DNA from: Ruminococcus sp.
Lineage (GTDB): Bacteria > Bacillota > Clostridia > Oscillospirales > Ruminococcaceae
Assembly (NCBI GenBank): GCA_019420505.1
Contig: JAHZHC010000016.1
Coordinates: forward strand, 1 to 64,000
Length of the DNA: 64,000 nucleotides
Direction of reading: 5' to 3'
Part shown: piece by piece, positions 50,513 through 59,246 of the stretch
How the letters are laid out: the number at the start of each line of letters is the position of its first letter
Numbering within the stretch: the stretch's first letter is position 1
Made by a program: the position numbers and the translations under genes
The notes under the pieces: generated by a model
Database searches by the model: none
What the model was told of the DNA's origin: nothing
Seen by the model: the letters and a program-made list of their open reading frames with translations, nothing else

Positions 50513-51970
50513 TTACACAACAACATTTATATAATTAATCTCCATATCTTCCGTTCCGGTCATAAAACAACCTTTTTCCTTGCAATACGAAATATAGTCA
50601 AGTATTTCGGCAGTTATTCTTTCTCCCGGCGCAAGAATCGGTATTCCCGGCGGATAACACATCACAAATTCTCCGCATATCATTCCGCAGGATTTTTCTA
50701 TTGCTATAGATTTTTTATTACTATAAAAAGCCTGTTGAGGCGCAAGAACAACATTGGGATTAATATATTCATGATCAAAAAGACCCGATGAATCCTTGCC
50801 ATATAGTCTTTTAATTTCTGATAAAGCCGAAATAAAACGTTCAATTTCAAGCTCTCGGTCACCGGCAGAAACTATAGCAAGGATATTTCCTATATCACCG
50901 AATTCAATCTGAATGTCGTAGTCATCCCTTAATATATCGTAAACTTCAACACCTGCCAATCCCATTGCTCTTGTATGGACAGAAAGCTTAGTTCTGTCAA
51001 AATCAAAAATGTCTTTATGATTAATCAATTCATCAGCAAAGGCATAGTATCCGCCTATTTTATTTATTTCCTCCCTTGCATAAGAAGCATAATCAACAGT
51101 TTTTCTGAACATATCTTTTCCGTTCAAAGAAAGATTTTTTCTTGCAAGGTCAAGGGACACCATAAGAAGATATGAACCACTTGTTGTTTGAGTAAGATTA
51201 ATAACCTGCCTTACATATCCTTCGGACACATTATTGTTGCAAAGTAAAAAAGAAGATTGTGTCAAAGAACCGCCGGTTTTGTGTATACTTACCGCTGCCA
51301 TGTCAGCTCCTGCAGCCATAGCTGACACTGGAAGATTTTCACCAAAATAAAAATGAGTACCATGGGCTTCGTCTGCTAATACAAGCATATTATGTGCGTG
51401 GGCAATATCAGTAATTCTTCTTAAATCAGAACAAATACCATAATATGTCGGATTATTTACAAGAACTGCTTTAGCGTCAGGATTTTGCAAAATTGCTTTC
51501 TCCACATCTTCTACAGACATACCCAATGGTATTCCAAGCTGTTTATTTGTACCCGGATTAACGTAAACAGGAATTGCACCGCAAACTACCAAGGCATTTA
51601 TAGCGCTTCTGTGAACATTTCTCGGCATAATTATTTTATCACCGGACTTGCATGATGCAAAAATCATTGCCTGAACTGCCGCTGTAGTACCGTTTACAAT
51701 AAAAAATGTATGTTTTGAACCAAACGCTTGACTTGCAAGCATTTCAGCATCCTTAATAACCGAAACCGGGTGACACAGGTTGTCCAGCGGTTTCATAGAG
51801 TTTACATCGACTTTAAGACAGTCAGCCCCCAAAAAATCCCTTAATTCTTTATTTCCTCGTCCGCCCTTATGACCCGGAACATCAAGCTGAACCACTCTGT
51901 TGCTTTTATGTTTCTTTAACGCCTCAAAAACAGGCGCATTATTCTGAGTTAATTTCGTTTTAATTACCAC
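50513..51970 (-). CDS. speA: Biosynthetic arginine (Orn/Lys/Arg) decarboxylase
   Basis: Fold-type I PLP decarboxylase of the Bacillus SpeA type, likely making agmatine for the neighbouring agmatinase. About 485 residues: VPGHKGGRG near the start, NGTTAAVQAMIFA, ADEAHGTHF, the PLP lysine in SIHKTGGSLTQSS, and a small C-terminal domain ending at EDMEINYINVV. The start is doubtful. GTG 51970 lies within the ribosome binding site AAAAGGTGG. At the right spacing, and where Bacillus SpeA begins by alignment, stands ACG (51958-51956). Arginine specificity is inferred from context. Confidence 0.93.
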   Translation of the reverse strand: MVIKTKLTQNNAPVFEALKKHKSNRVVQLDVPGHKGGRGNKELRDFLGADCLKVDVNSMKPLDNLCHPVSVIKDAEMLASQAFGSKHTFFIVNGTTAAVQAMIFASCKSGDKIIMPRNVHRSAINALVVCGAIPVYVNPGTNKQLGIPLGMSVEDVEKAILQNPDAKAVLVNNPTYYGICSDLRRITDIAHAHNMLVLADEAHGTHFYFGENLPVSAMAAGADMAAVSIHKTGGSLTQSSFLLCNNNVSEGYVRQVINLTQTTSGSYLLMVSLDLARKNLSLNGKDMFRKTVDYASYAREEINKIGGYYAFADELINHKDIFDFDRTKLSVHTRAMGLAGVEVYDILRDDYDIQIEFGDIGNILAIVSAGDRELEIERFISALSEIKRLYGKDSSGLFDHEYINPNVVLAPQQAFYSNKKSIAIEKSCGMICGEFVMCYPPGIPILAPGERITAEILDYISYCKEKGCFMTGTEDMEINYINVVV

Positions 51971-52054
51971 CTTTTCAAATGGTGTTTATTGTTTATATAT
52001 AAAAAATTTTACTTCTGCAATAACTGCACTAAAGTTATCTTTATTATAATAACA

Positions 52055-52864
52055 TTAATAAATATTCATTCCGCTGAATATCTCAATCATTTCACGGCGC
52101 AGAGAATCTGTAATCTCCAATCTTTGACTTGGTGTAAGTTCATAAACATCTTTTTTAAATAAATAATTCTGAAGTTCGATGTCCTTAATCAGCATTTTAG
52201 TGTGAAAAAAATTGGACTGATATACATTAACGTCTATAGCGTCATATTTTGTAAGCGTAGTTTTATCTATATATTCCTGAATTGACGTAATATTGTGATC
52301 AATAAAAAATTTTTTCCCCAACACATCTCTTGTAAAGCCTCTTACACGATAATCTATCGTAATAATATCGGAATCAAAGCTTCCTATAAGATAATTAAGG
52401 GCATTCAGAGGTGAAATTGTTCCGCAGGTTGAAACGTCAATATCTACTCTGAATGTTGAAATAGAATTGTCAGGATGATATTCAGGATAAGTATGAACAG
52501 TAAGATGACTTTTGTCAAGGTGTGCATGGAGAGTTTCACTCTGAGGAATATAGTTTCCACGATTACATGAAACATCAATGGAATCATCATCAAGTTCTCT
52601 TTCTGCAATAAGCACATTTACAGAAGCCCCCTGAGGCTCATAATCCTGTTTAGATATATTTAAAATCCTCGCCCCAATAATTTCTGTAACATCGCAAAGT
52701 ATTTTAGTCAAACGCTCAGAATTATATTGTTCATCAATATATGCAATATAATCCTTTTGTTCTCTTTCACTTTTTGCATAGCATACATCATAAATATTGA
52801 AACTAAGAGTTTTTGTAAGATTATTAAATCCATAAAGCGTAAGCTTCTGTTCCAACCCTAACAT
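52055..52864 (-). CDS. speD: S-adenosylmethionine decarboxylase proenzyme (long bacterial type)
   Basis: Makes the aminopropyl donor for SpeE. The 269-residue proenzyme self-cleaves before Ser119 in LDKSHLTVHTYPE to form its pyruvoyl group. STFRVDIDVSTCGTISPLNA and RVRGFTRDVLGKKFFIDH identify the E. coli-like long form rather than the short Bacillus/Thermotoga form. AAAGGA is close to the ATG. It is the first gene of the polyamine operon; an extended -10 (TGTTATACT) lies about 60 nt upstream. Confidence 0.94.
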   Translation of the reverse strand: MLGLEQKLTLYGFNNLTKTLSFNIYDVCYAKSEREQKDYIAYIDEQYNSERLTKILCDVTEIIGARILNISKQDYEPQGASVNVLIAERELDDDSIDVSCNRGNYIPQSETLHAHLDKSHLTVHTYPEYHPDNSISTFRVDIDVSTCGTISPLNALNYLIGSFDSDIITIDYRVRGFTRDVLGKKFFIDHNITSIQEYIDKTTLTKYDAIDVNVYQSNFFHTKMLIKDIELQNYLFKKDVYELTPSQRLEITDSLRREMIEIFSGMNIY

Positions 52865-53001
52865 CCCATCCTTTCACAATATCCCGAATTATTTCAGAAT
52901 ACACCATATTAATAGTATAACATATATTTTCTTAATTGTATATAGTTTTTTTATTTTTTTTACAGATAAAATTACAGTATTAAATAAAAGACAAATTAAA
53001 C

Positions 53002-53047
53002 AAAAACGCTGCATATATTATAGAATCCGAATCCATATAATGCAGCG
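53002..53047 (-). terminator. Terminator of the yqfC-dgkA operon
   Basis: Stem CGCTGCAT (53007-53014) / ATGCAGCG (53040-53047) with partial A/T extension of the stem, followed on the minus strand by TTTTTGTTT. Confidence 0.82.
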
Positions 53048-53062
53048 CTCATACAGTTTATT

Positions 53063-53545
53063 TTAATTTTTCACATCATATACAAAAATAAAAATTATCC
53101 AAATTAATAAAGACAGAACTAAGCCAAATAAAGCTAATAGGTTACTAATAAAAAAATTATATATATTATAGAAAACAGAAACATCCCAAAAAACTTCAAC
53201 AGCAACAGCCACGGACACTATAGCTGAAACGAGAACAGCCCCGGCTGATGCATCTTTAGCTTTTTTCGCCAACACATGATATTTAGGAGAACATAAATTA
53301 ACAACTGATTCAATAGCTGTATTGACCAGCTCAAGTGAAATAACTATTCCCATTGTCAAAAAAATAATAACTTTCTCAGAATTCGACAAGTCATAAAATT
53401 GCATAAATATCAAAACATAAAACGCAGCACAAAGATGGACTCTCATATTACGTTCAGTTTTTATTGAAGCTATTAATCCATTAAAGGCAAATTTAAAGCT
53501 TTTTAAAAATGAAGTCAGACGCTTATTTATTATATTCATGTTCAT
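53063..53545 (-). CDS. dgkA: Diacylglycerol/undecaprenol kinase
   Basis: A small integral membrane kinase; Firmicute members phosphorylate undecaprenol for cell-wall lipid recycling. About 160 residues with three membrane helices. The amphipathic FKSFKFAFNGLIASIKTERNMRVH segment is in keeping with the family, shown here only as FKFAFNGLIASIKTERNMR, and the catalytic ISLELVNTAIESVVNL is intact. ATG 53545 (or 53539) lies inside the end of ybeY, which suggests coupled translation. Confidence 0.92.
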   Translation of the reverse strand: MNMNIINKRLTSFLKSFKFAFNGLIASIKTERNMRVHLCAAFYVLIFMQFYDLSNSEKVIIFLTMGIVISLELVNTAIESVVNLCSPKYHVLAKKAKDASAGAVLVSAIVSVAVAVEVFWDVSVFYNIYNFFISNLLALFGLVLSLLIWIIFIFVYDVKN

Positions 53546-54038
53546 CAATAACGAAAGTCGCATCTCGGGAAACACCCAATATATTAAGTATATCTTCTTC
53601 CTTTTCACGCATTAATCTTTCCTGAAGCTTCCCCTGTTCATGGTCATACCCGAAAAGATGAAGCATTGAATGTACTGTTAAAAAGCCGATTTCACGTTCA
53701 AGTGAATGACCGTATATCTGGGCTTGCTTAAAAGCCGTTTCAATAGAAATTACGATATCGCCTAAAAGGCATGCGCCTGTTTCGTTATTTATATCATATT
53801 TACCATCCACACCCAACGGAAAAGATAAAACGTCTGTAGGTCTATCAATATTACGATATTCAAGATTAAGTTCATGGATTCTTTTATCATCAACAAAAGA
53901 AACGCTTACTTCAAAATCTCTTTCAAACTTTTCACTGACTGCTACAGCATGACAGCATCTTCTTACCAACAGTCTGATTCCTACAGGAATTTTTATTTCT
54001 GTCTGATCATTAGTAATTAATACTTTAGCCTTTCCCAT
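53523..54038 (-). CDS. ybeY: Endoribonuclease YbeY
   Basis: Zinc-dependent RNase for 16S rRNA 3' maturation and ribosome quality control. From ATG 54038 (GAAGGGA upstream) it has 171 residues with RPTDVLSFPLG and the metal site HSMLHLFGYDH (H3xH5xH). It overlaps the end of phoH by 14 nt and the start of dgkA by 23 nt. Confidence 0.95.
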   Translation of the reverse strand: MGKAKVLITNDQTEIKIPVGIRLLVRRCCHAVAVSEKFERDFEVSVSFVDDKRIHELNLEYRNIDRPTDVLSFPLGVDGKYDINNETGACLLGDIVISIETAFKQAQIYGHSLEREIGFLTVHSMLHLFGYDHEQGKLQERLMREKEEDILNILGVSRDATFVIDEHEYNK

Positions 54039-55005
54039 AATTATTAATACTTCCCTTCTCGTGATAATTTTCATATGCACGAATAATGTCCTGAACAAGT
54101 TTATGCCGAACAACATCTTTTTCTGAAAACTTTATTATTGATATATCTTCAATATTTTTTAATACCTTCATAGCTTGTATAAGTCCGGATTTTCTTGAAT
54201 CAGGCAAATCTATTTGAGTTATATCTCCTGTAATAACAATTTTAGAATTAAAACCAAGTCTTGTTAAAAACATTTTCATTTGCTCATGTGTAGTATTCTG
54301 AGCCTCATCAAGTATTATAAAAGAATCATCTAATGTTCTTCCTCTCATATACGCAAGAGGAGCGACTTCAATACAACCTCTTTCCTGCTGTTTAGCAAAT
54401 GTTTCAGGTCCTAACATATCAAACAAAGCATCATAGAGAGGTCTTAGATACGGATCAACTTTATTTTGCAGATCACCGGGAAGAAAGCCAAGTTTTTCAC
54501 CTGCTTCTACAGCCGGTCTTGTTAGAATTATTTTATTAATTTCATGTGCTCTGAATGCTTTTACAGCCATAGCGACTGAAAGATATGTTTTTCCTGTTCC
54601 CGCAGGTCCGACACCAAGGACGATTGTTTTATTTCTGATTGCATCAACATATTTTTTCTGACCAAGAGTTTTAGGCTTGACAATTTTACCGCTCATGGTG
54701 ACACAAATTCCGTCATCACTCAGTTTTTGCAATTCATTCTGAGTTCCCTCTTTCACGAGCGAAAACACATATCTGATATTCTGTTCATTTATATTTTCAC
54801 CTTTATTTGCGAGAGAAATAAGAGCGTCAATTGCTTTTGAGGCATAATAAACATTTTCTTCATCACCGGTAATTTTGATATCTCCTCCCCGGCTTAGAAT
54901 AACAACATTATATTCTTTCTGTATAAGGTTTACATTTTCATCATAATTACCGAAAAGATTAAGAATAAGCTCCATTCTATCAACATTCAAGGTTTTTTCA
55001 ATCAT
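54025..55005 (-). CDS. phoH: PhoH-like ATPase
   Basis: A P-loop ATPase of the PhoH/YbeZ family, a functional partner of YbeY in RNA metabolism. The 326 residues have Walker A GPAGTGKTYLSV (about 133), LTRPAVEAGEKLGFLPGDL, Walker B FIILDEAQNTT and ITGDITQIDLP. AGGATG lies before the ATG. Confidence 0.95.
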   Translation of the reverse strand: MIEKTLNVDRMELILNLFGNYDENVNLIQKEYNVVILSRGGDIKITGDEENVYYASKAIDALISLANKGENINEQNIRYVFSLVKEGTQNELQKLSDDGICVTMSGKIVKPKTLGQKKYVDAIRNKTIVLGVGPAGTGKTYLSVAMAVKAFRAHEINKIILTRPAVEAGEKLGFLPGDLQNKVDPYLRPLYDALFDMLGPETFAKQQERGCIEVAPLAYMRGRTLDDSFIILDEAQNTTHEQMKMFLTRLGFNSKIVITGDITQIDLPDSRKSGLIQAMKVLKNIEDISIIKFSEKDVVRHKLVQDIIRAYENYHEKGSINNYGKG

Positions 55006-55098
55006 TCAACACAACATCCTATTCCAAAGTTATTAAAATTAGTATATCACAATAAATAAAAAAATGCAATGAACTTCTGTTGTTTTTACTAAAAGTTT

Positions 55099-56286
55099 TT
55101 ATTTTTTTATAAAAAATTCGTTTTCTTCACCTATATCGCCATATAGCATATATGTAGCAGTCAGTGTAATACCATCATCTGTAATTTCTTTTTGCACATC
55201 CTCGTTTTTTATTTCATAATCCGAAAAAAAGTTATTTTTGTAGTTTTTCAACTTTTTTTCTGCTTCTTTTGTGGCTTCATTCTCTGTTAAAACTGTATCT
55301 TCATAATTAAACTCATTTAGACTGACTTTTTTTATTCCTATAGGAAAATCAAAACCCAAAATAGAGAAATTTTTATATTTTGTCTCAGATATGAACTCTC
55401 CTTTAGGAAAACTAATAAACATAGGAATATCTGTATCAAATAATTTAAAATATTTTTTATTTATGGTTTTATTTGATACAACTTTTTTTGTTTCTTTATA
55501 CGGCTGAAATACAGCAATCGTTTCTTCAAAGGTTCCATAAATATTGGCTAAAGATCTGACATACTTAGTATGCGTTTCTTTTACTTCTTTTCCATCTTTG
55601 TATCTGACTTTTTCATTAACAACTACCCCGCTTACTAAAGTTTCTCCTTTTAAAACTGCACTGCCTACAGTCGTTTTAAGTTCACCGTCAAACACCTCTG
55701 CTTTATCAATTACTGCATCTCTTTTTGCTACAAGATTTGAAGGAAGCCGATTGCTTTGCATTTTCGGTTTTGGTATGTTTTCTACAATATCTATAGTTAA
55801 AGTAGAACCGCTGATTGATATTCCTGCCCAAGAAATCCCTTCAACCTTTTGTTTTAATTCCCTTTCAAGATTAACACAATTCAGATTTGGAATATAGCTT
55901 CCTGTACCGGCATTGTTCTCTTTTAATACAGATAATATATCATTCTTTATTACACTGTTATCAGACAATATTTTGATTTTTAAAACAAAATTGGACAGAA
56001 CAAAACATGATATAATAATAAGAGCAACACCTGTAACAATGCCAATATGTTTTTTAAAACGTGAAATATAAATTAAAAAACCTTTTTTATTTTTAACTTC
56101 GTAATCCAGATTCAGATCATCACACAATAACTTTACACGCTCAGCATATTCAACAGAGATTTTAAATGTTAAGACACCTTTTATTTCTTTCAGATTAACA
56201 CACGGAAGCCTTTGTTCCATAATTTGATTATAAAATTTTGTATAGTTATCTCCTATTATTGAAAAATTAGCATATCCGAAAATCAT
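55099..56286 (-). CDS. yqfD: Sporulation protein YqfD
   Basis: A conserved mother-cell sporulation membrane protein of unknown biochemistry. The 395 residues have an N-terminal soluble region, one membrane helix (HIGIVTGVALIIISCFVLS, about 78-101) and a long external region with WAGISISGSTLTIDIVE and AKRDAVIDKAEVFDGE. It overlaps yqfC by 4 nt. 93 nt separate it from phoH with no obvious promoter. Confidence 0.93.
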   Translation of the reverse strand: MIFGYANFSIIGDNYTKFYNQIMEQRLPCVNLKEIKGVLTFKISVEYAERVKLLCDDLNLDYEVKNKKGFLIYISRFKKHIGIVTGVALIIISCFVLSNFVLKIKILSDNSVIKNDILSVLKENNAGTGSYIPNLNCVNLERELKQKVEGISWAGISISGSTLTIDIVENIPKPKMQSNRLPSNLVAKRDAVIDKAEVFDGELKTTVGSAVLKGETLVSGVVVNEKVRYKDGKEVKETHTKYVRSLANIYGTFEETIAVFQPYKETKKVVSNKTINKKYFKLFDTDIPMFISFPKGEFISETKYKNFSILGFDFPIGIKKVSLNEFNYEDTVLTENEATKEAEKKLKNYKNNFFSDYEIKNEDVQKEITDDGITLTATYMLYGDIGEENEFFIKK

Positions 56287-56570
56287 TTATCTTTCTCCCT
56301 TTTGCTTCTTAGAGTTAAATTTATGCTTTCAATTATCCCACGCACCTCAACACATTCGGTACAATAATTGTTTAAAAATAAATCCTTTCCCCATATTTCC
56401 ACCTCAAAATTACCTGTTAATATCCTTGCCAATACTTCATTACATTCTAATATTTGTTTGCAATTTTCTATAACTGCTGCTTTATTATCAAGAATTGTAA
56501 TATGAGAATTTAGACTCATAAATTCTTTGGCCTTTACGGCAAATTTTATTTTAGTATCAGGTTTATTCAT
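56283..56570 (-). CDS. yqfC: Sporulation protein YqfC (YabP/YqfC family)
   Basis: A 95-residue YabP/YqfC-family protein with HITILDNKAAVIENCKQILE and VEIWGKDLFLNNYCTECVEV, then the family's G-I-E-S-I ending. GGAGGA precedes the ATG. It starts the yqfC-yqfD-phoH-ybeY-dgkA run, conserved across spore formers. It is transcribed divergently from ylbJ, with both regulated presumably by the mother-cell sigma factor. Confidence 0.92.
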   Translation of the reverse strand: MNKPDTKIKFAVKAKEFMSLNSHITILDNKAAVIENCKQILECNEVLARILTGNFEVEIWGKDLFLNNYCTECVEVRGIIESINLTLRSKREKDK

Positions 56571-56658
56571 TATAATTTCCTCCGCATTTCGTTTGTATAT
56601 TATATTAATGAATTTAATTACATATACTTAAAATATGTTAATGGAGGTATATTCGATC

Positions 56659-57777
56659 ATGAAAAGAATTTTTAAAGAATTAATAATTTATCTTGCAGCC
56701 GGTTTAACAGTCTGGTTATGTATTCTAATTATATCTAAAGGTAACAGCATATTTTCTCAAACAACGAAAGCTATTGAGAGATGTTTAAATGTTATAATTC
56801 CCTCATTGTTCTCTTTCATGGCTATATCAGCAATTATTATTAATACTAAGCTCTATTTGTATATTTCAAAACCTTTTTATCCAATTACAAAATACATAAT
56901 GAAAATGCCTAATAATTTATTTTTTATATTCCTTTTAGGTAATATTTCGGGATATCCTGTAGGTGCAAAATTGCTTGTTGAACTAAAAAATAAAGGGGTT
57001 ATTGACAAAAAAACTGCTGAAATCATGAGTTGTTTCTGTTATGGAGGCGGACCGGCTTTTTTTACAGGAGTTATTGGTTTAACTGTTTATAATAACACTA
57101 AAATCGGTATGATTATTTTTTTATCAGTGATTATTTCTAATTTTTTATTAGCCTGCATAATGTGCAGAATATTTAATCTTAAATGTTCTGAAACTGATAA
57201 AAAAATTATATTTAATTCTGATAATATTATTCAGGCAATTATATCTACCGGAAAATCATTATTTATCATATGCATAACAATTATATTTTTTGCAGTATTT
57301 ATGGCACTTTTTGATAATGAAAGCATAGTTGGACTAATAAAGCAATCAGGTTTATCGCAAGATATTGATATTTTAATAAAATCATTCTTAGAGATATCTA
57401 ACATATCTGATATTTCACCAAAATCACTTGATATTATTCCATTAATAGCAGGCATTTGTTCGTTTGGCGGAGTATGCGTTTTAATGCAGGTAAAGGCTAT
57501 TGTAAGGAATACTTATTCTTTAAAGCTTTTCTTTTTCTCAAGAATAGTTGGTTTTACATTATCAACTATAATTTGCAATATAATTTTGCACTATTTTCAT
57601 GAAAAAATTGTTACTGCTTCTTCAGAAAAAATAATTATATCATCTGTTCCGAATAACATTATACCTTCAATTTGCCTTATTTCAATGATATTTATTATAG
57701 GCCTTAGAGAACAAATTAATTTCTCTTCAAAAAGAAAAAAGCTGTCTTCACATGACATGAAAACAGCTCAATACTGA
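56659..57777 (+). CDS. ylbJ: Sporulation integral membrane protein YlbJ
   Basis: A Gate-domain membrane protein required for spore maturation in Bacillus. From ATG 56659 (GGAGGT 10 nt upstream) it has 372 residues with about eight membrane helices and the signature FLLGNISGYPVGAKLLVEL followed by CYGGGPAFFTGVIG, repeated as PLIAGICSFGGVCVLMQ in the second half. Upstream, CATATACT at 56621 with TATATT 14 nt before it resembles a sigmaE promoter. The 3' end carries the gatB terminator of the opposite strand. Confidence 0.9.
   Translation: MKRIFKELIIYLAAGLTVWLCILIISKGNSIFSQTTKAIERCLNVIIPSLFSFMAISAIIINTKLYLYISKPFYPITKYIMKMPNNLFFIFLLGNISGYPVGAKLLVELKNKGVIDKKTAEIMSCFCYGGGPAFFTGVIGLTVYNNTKIGMIIFLSVIISNFLLACIMCRIFNLKCSETDKKIIFNSDNIIQAIISTGKSLFIICITIIFFAVFMALFDNESIVGLIKQSGLSQDIDILIKSFLEISNISDISPKSLDIIPLIAGICSFGGVCVLMQVKAIVRNTYSLKLFFFSRIVGFTLSTIICNIILHYFHEKIVTASSEKIIISSVPNNIIPSICLISMIFIIGLREQINFSSKRKKLSSHDMKTAQY
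57735..57768 (-). terminator. gatB operon terminator inside the ylbJ 3' end
   Basis: On the minus strand, stem AGCTGT / ACAGCT with an inner TTCA/TGAA pairing, followed by TTTTTT. It lies wholly within the final codons of convergent ylbJ. Confidence 0.82.
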
Positions 57778-57784
57778 ATTAATA

Positions 57785-59227
57785 TTAAATATTATCAAGT
57801 TTTCTACTTATAATTCCTTTCATCATTCCAGGATTTGCTTTTCCTTTAGAAGCTTTCATACACTGTCCTACAAGGAATCCAAGAGCATTTGTCTTACCAT
57901 TCTTAAAATCTGAAACCGATTTTTCATTGGAAGCTAACACTTCATCAGCAATTTTTTCCAACATTGCTGTATCAGATACCTGAGCAAGTCCCAACTCATC
58001 TACAAGCTTCTTTACATCCTTATCTTCTTCAAGAATAACTGCAAAAATCTTTTTTCCGCCGGCATTAGAAATAGTTTTGCTCTCAATCAATCCTACAAGT
58101 TCAGTAAGATTATCTGCATTAATTTTTGTGTCAGATAATTTTTTACCTGTTTCGTTTAAATGCTTGACTAAATCTCCTAAAATCCATACAGAATAGGATT
58201 TAGCAGGATACTTGTTCTTTTTGAGACAAGAGTCGAAAAGTGAAGCTAACTCAACAGATTCCGCAATAAATGTTGCTTCCTTCTGAGGCAGATTCCAATC
58301 CTTAACATACCTCATGATCTTAGCATTCGGCAACTCAGGAATTTCTGCTTTGAGCTTATCTACTCTCTCCTGATCAACCACTATGGTAAGCAGGTCCGGT
58401 TCAGGAAAATACCTGTAATCCTGTGCATCCTCTTTTGAACGCATTGATACACTTATTCCCTTAACATCATCCCAGCGCCTTGTTTCCTGCACAATAGTAC
58501 CGCCGTTTTCAAGCACTTCAATCTGACGGTTAACTTCATAATCTATTCCCCTGACAGCAGCTGAAAAACTATTTACGTTTTTCATTTCAGAACGTGTTCC
58601 CATAGGTTCTCCGGGCTTATGAACAGAAACGTTTACATCGCATCTGATTGAACCCTCCTGCATTTTACAGTCACATATATCAAGATACTGCAAAATTGAT
58701 TTTAAAGTTTCAAGATAAGCTTTTGCTTCAGCAGAACTTCTCATATCCGGTTCAGAAACAATCTCAATTAATGGCACTCCGCATCTGTTTAAATCCACCA
58801 AAGAGCAGCCATCAAATTTATCAGAATGAAGAAGCTTACCTGCGTCCTCTTCTATATGAATACGAGTAATGCCTATTCTACGATCTTCACCATTTACCAT
58901 AATGTCAACATAACCATTTTCACATAAAGGTACTTCCGCCTGGGAAATCTGATATGCTTTAGGTAGGTCAGGATAAAAGTAATTTTTTCTATCCTGTTTA
59001 CAAATACGGTTTATATTACAATTTAAAGCATGACCCATTTTTATTGCATAATCTACAACAGTTTCATTTAATGTAGGCAGTGCGCCCGGCATTCCCATAC
59101 AAATCGGACAAACCTGAGAATTAACCTCAAGACCAAACTGGTTTTTGCAATCACAATATATTTTAGAATCGGTATTTAATTCAGCATGAGTTTCAAGACC
59201 GATTACGACTTCATAACCATTTACCAT
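57785..59227 (-). CDS. gatB: Asp/Glu-tRNA amidotransferase subunit B
   Basis: Binds misacylated Glu-tRNA(Gln) or Asp-tRNA(Asn) and activates it for amidation. The 480 residues start with YEVVIGLETHAELNTDSKIY, have the zinc cysteines in CDCKNQFG and CPICMGMPGALP, KNYFYPDLPKAYQISQ, and a C-terminal YqeY-like tail domain with NALGFLVGQCMKAS. AAAGGAG precedes the ATG. It is last in ligA-gatC-gatA-gatB. Confidence 0.97.
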   Translation of the reverse strand: MVNGYEVVIGLETHAELNTDSKIYCDCKNQFGLEVNSQVCPICMGMPGALPTLNETVVDYAIKMGHALNCNINRICKQDRKNYFYPDLPKAYQISQAEVPLCENGYVDIMVNGEDRRIGITRIHIEEDAGKLLHSDKFDGCSLVDLNRCGVPLIEIVSEPDMRSSAEAKAYLETLKSILQYLDICDCKMQEGSIRCDVNVSVHKPGEPMGTRSEMKNVNSFSAAVRGIDYEVNRQIEVLENGGTIVQETRRWDDVKGISVSMRSKEDAQDYRYFPEPDLLTIVVDQERVDKLKAEIPELPNAKIMRYVKDWNLPQKEATFIAESVELASLFDSCLKKNKYPAKSYSVWILGDLVKHLNETGKKLSDTKINADNLTELVGLIESKTISNAGGKKIFAVILEEDKDVKKLVDELGLAQVSDTAMLEKIADEVLASNEKSVSDFKNGKTNALGFLVGQCMKASKGKANPGMMKGIISRKLDNI

Positions 59228-59246
59228 TTACAACAAACTCCTTTCC

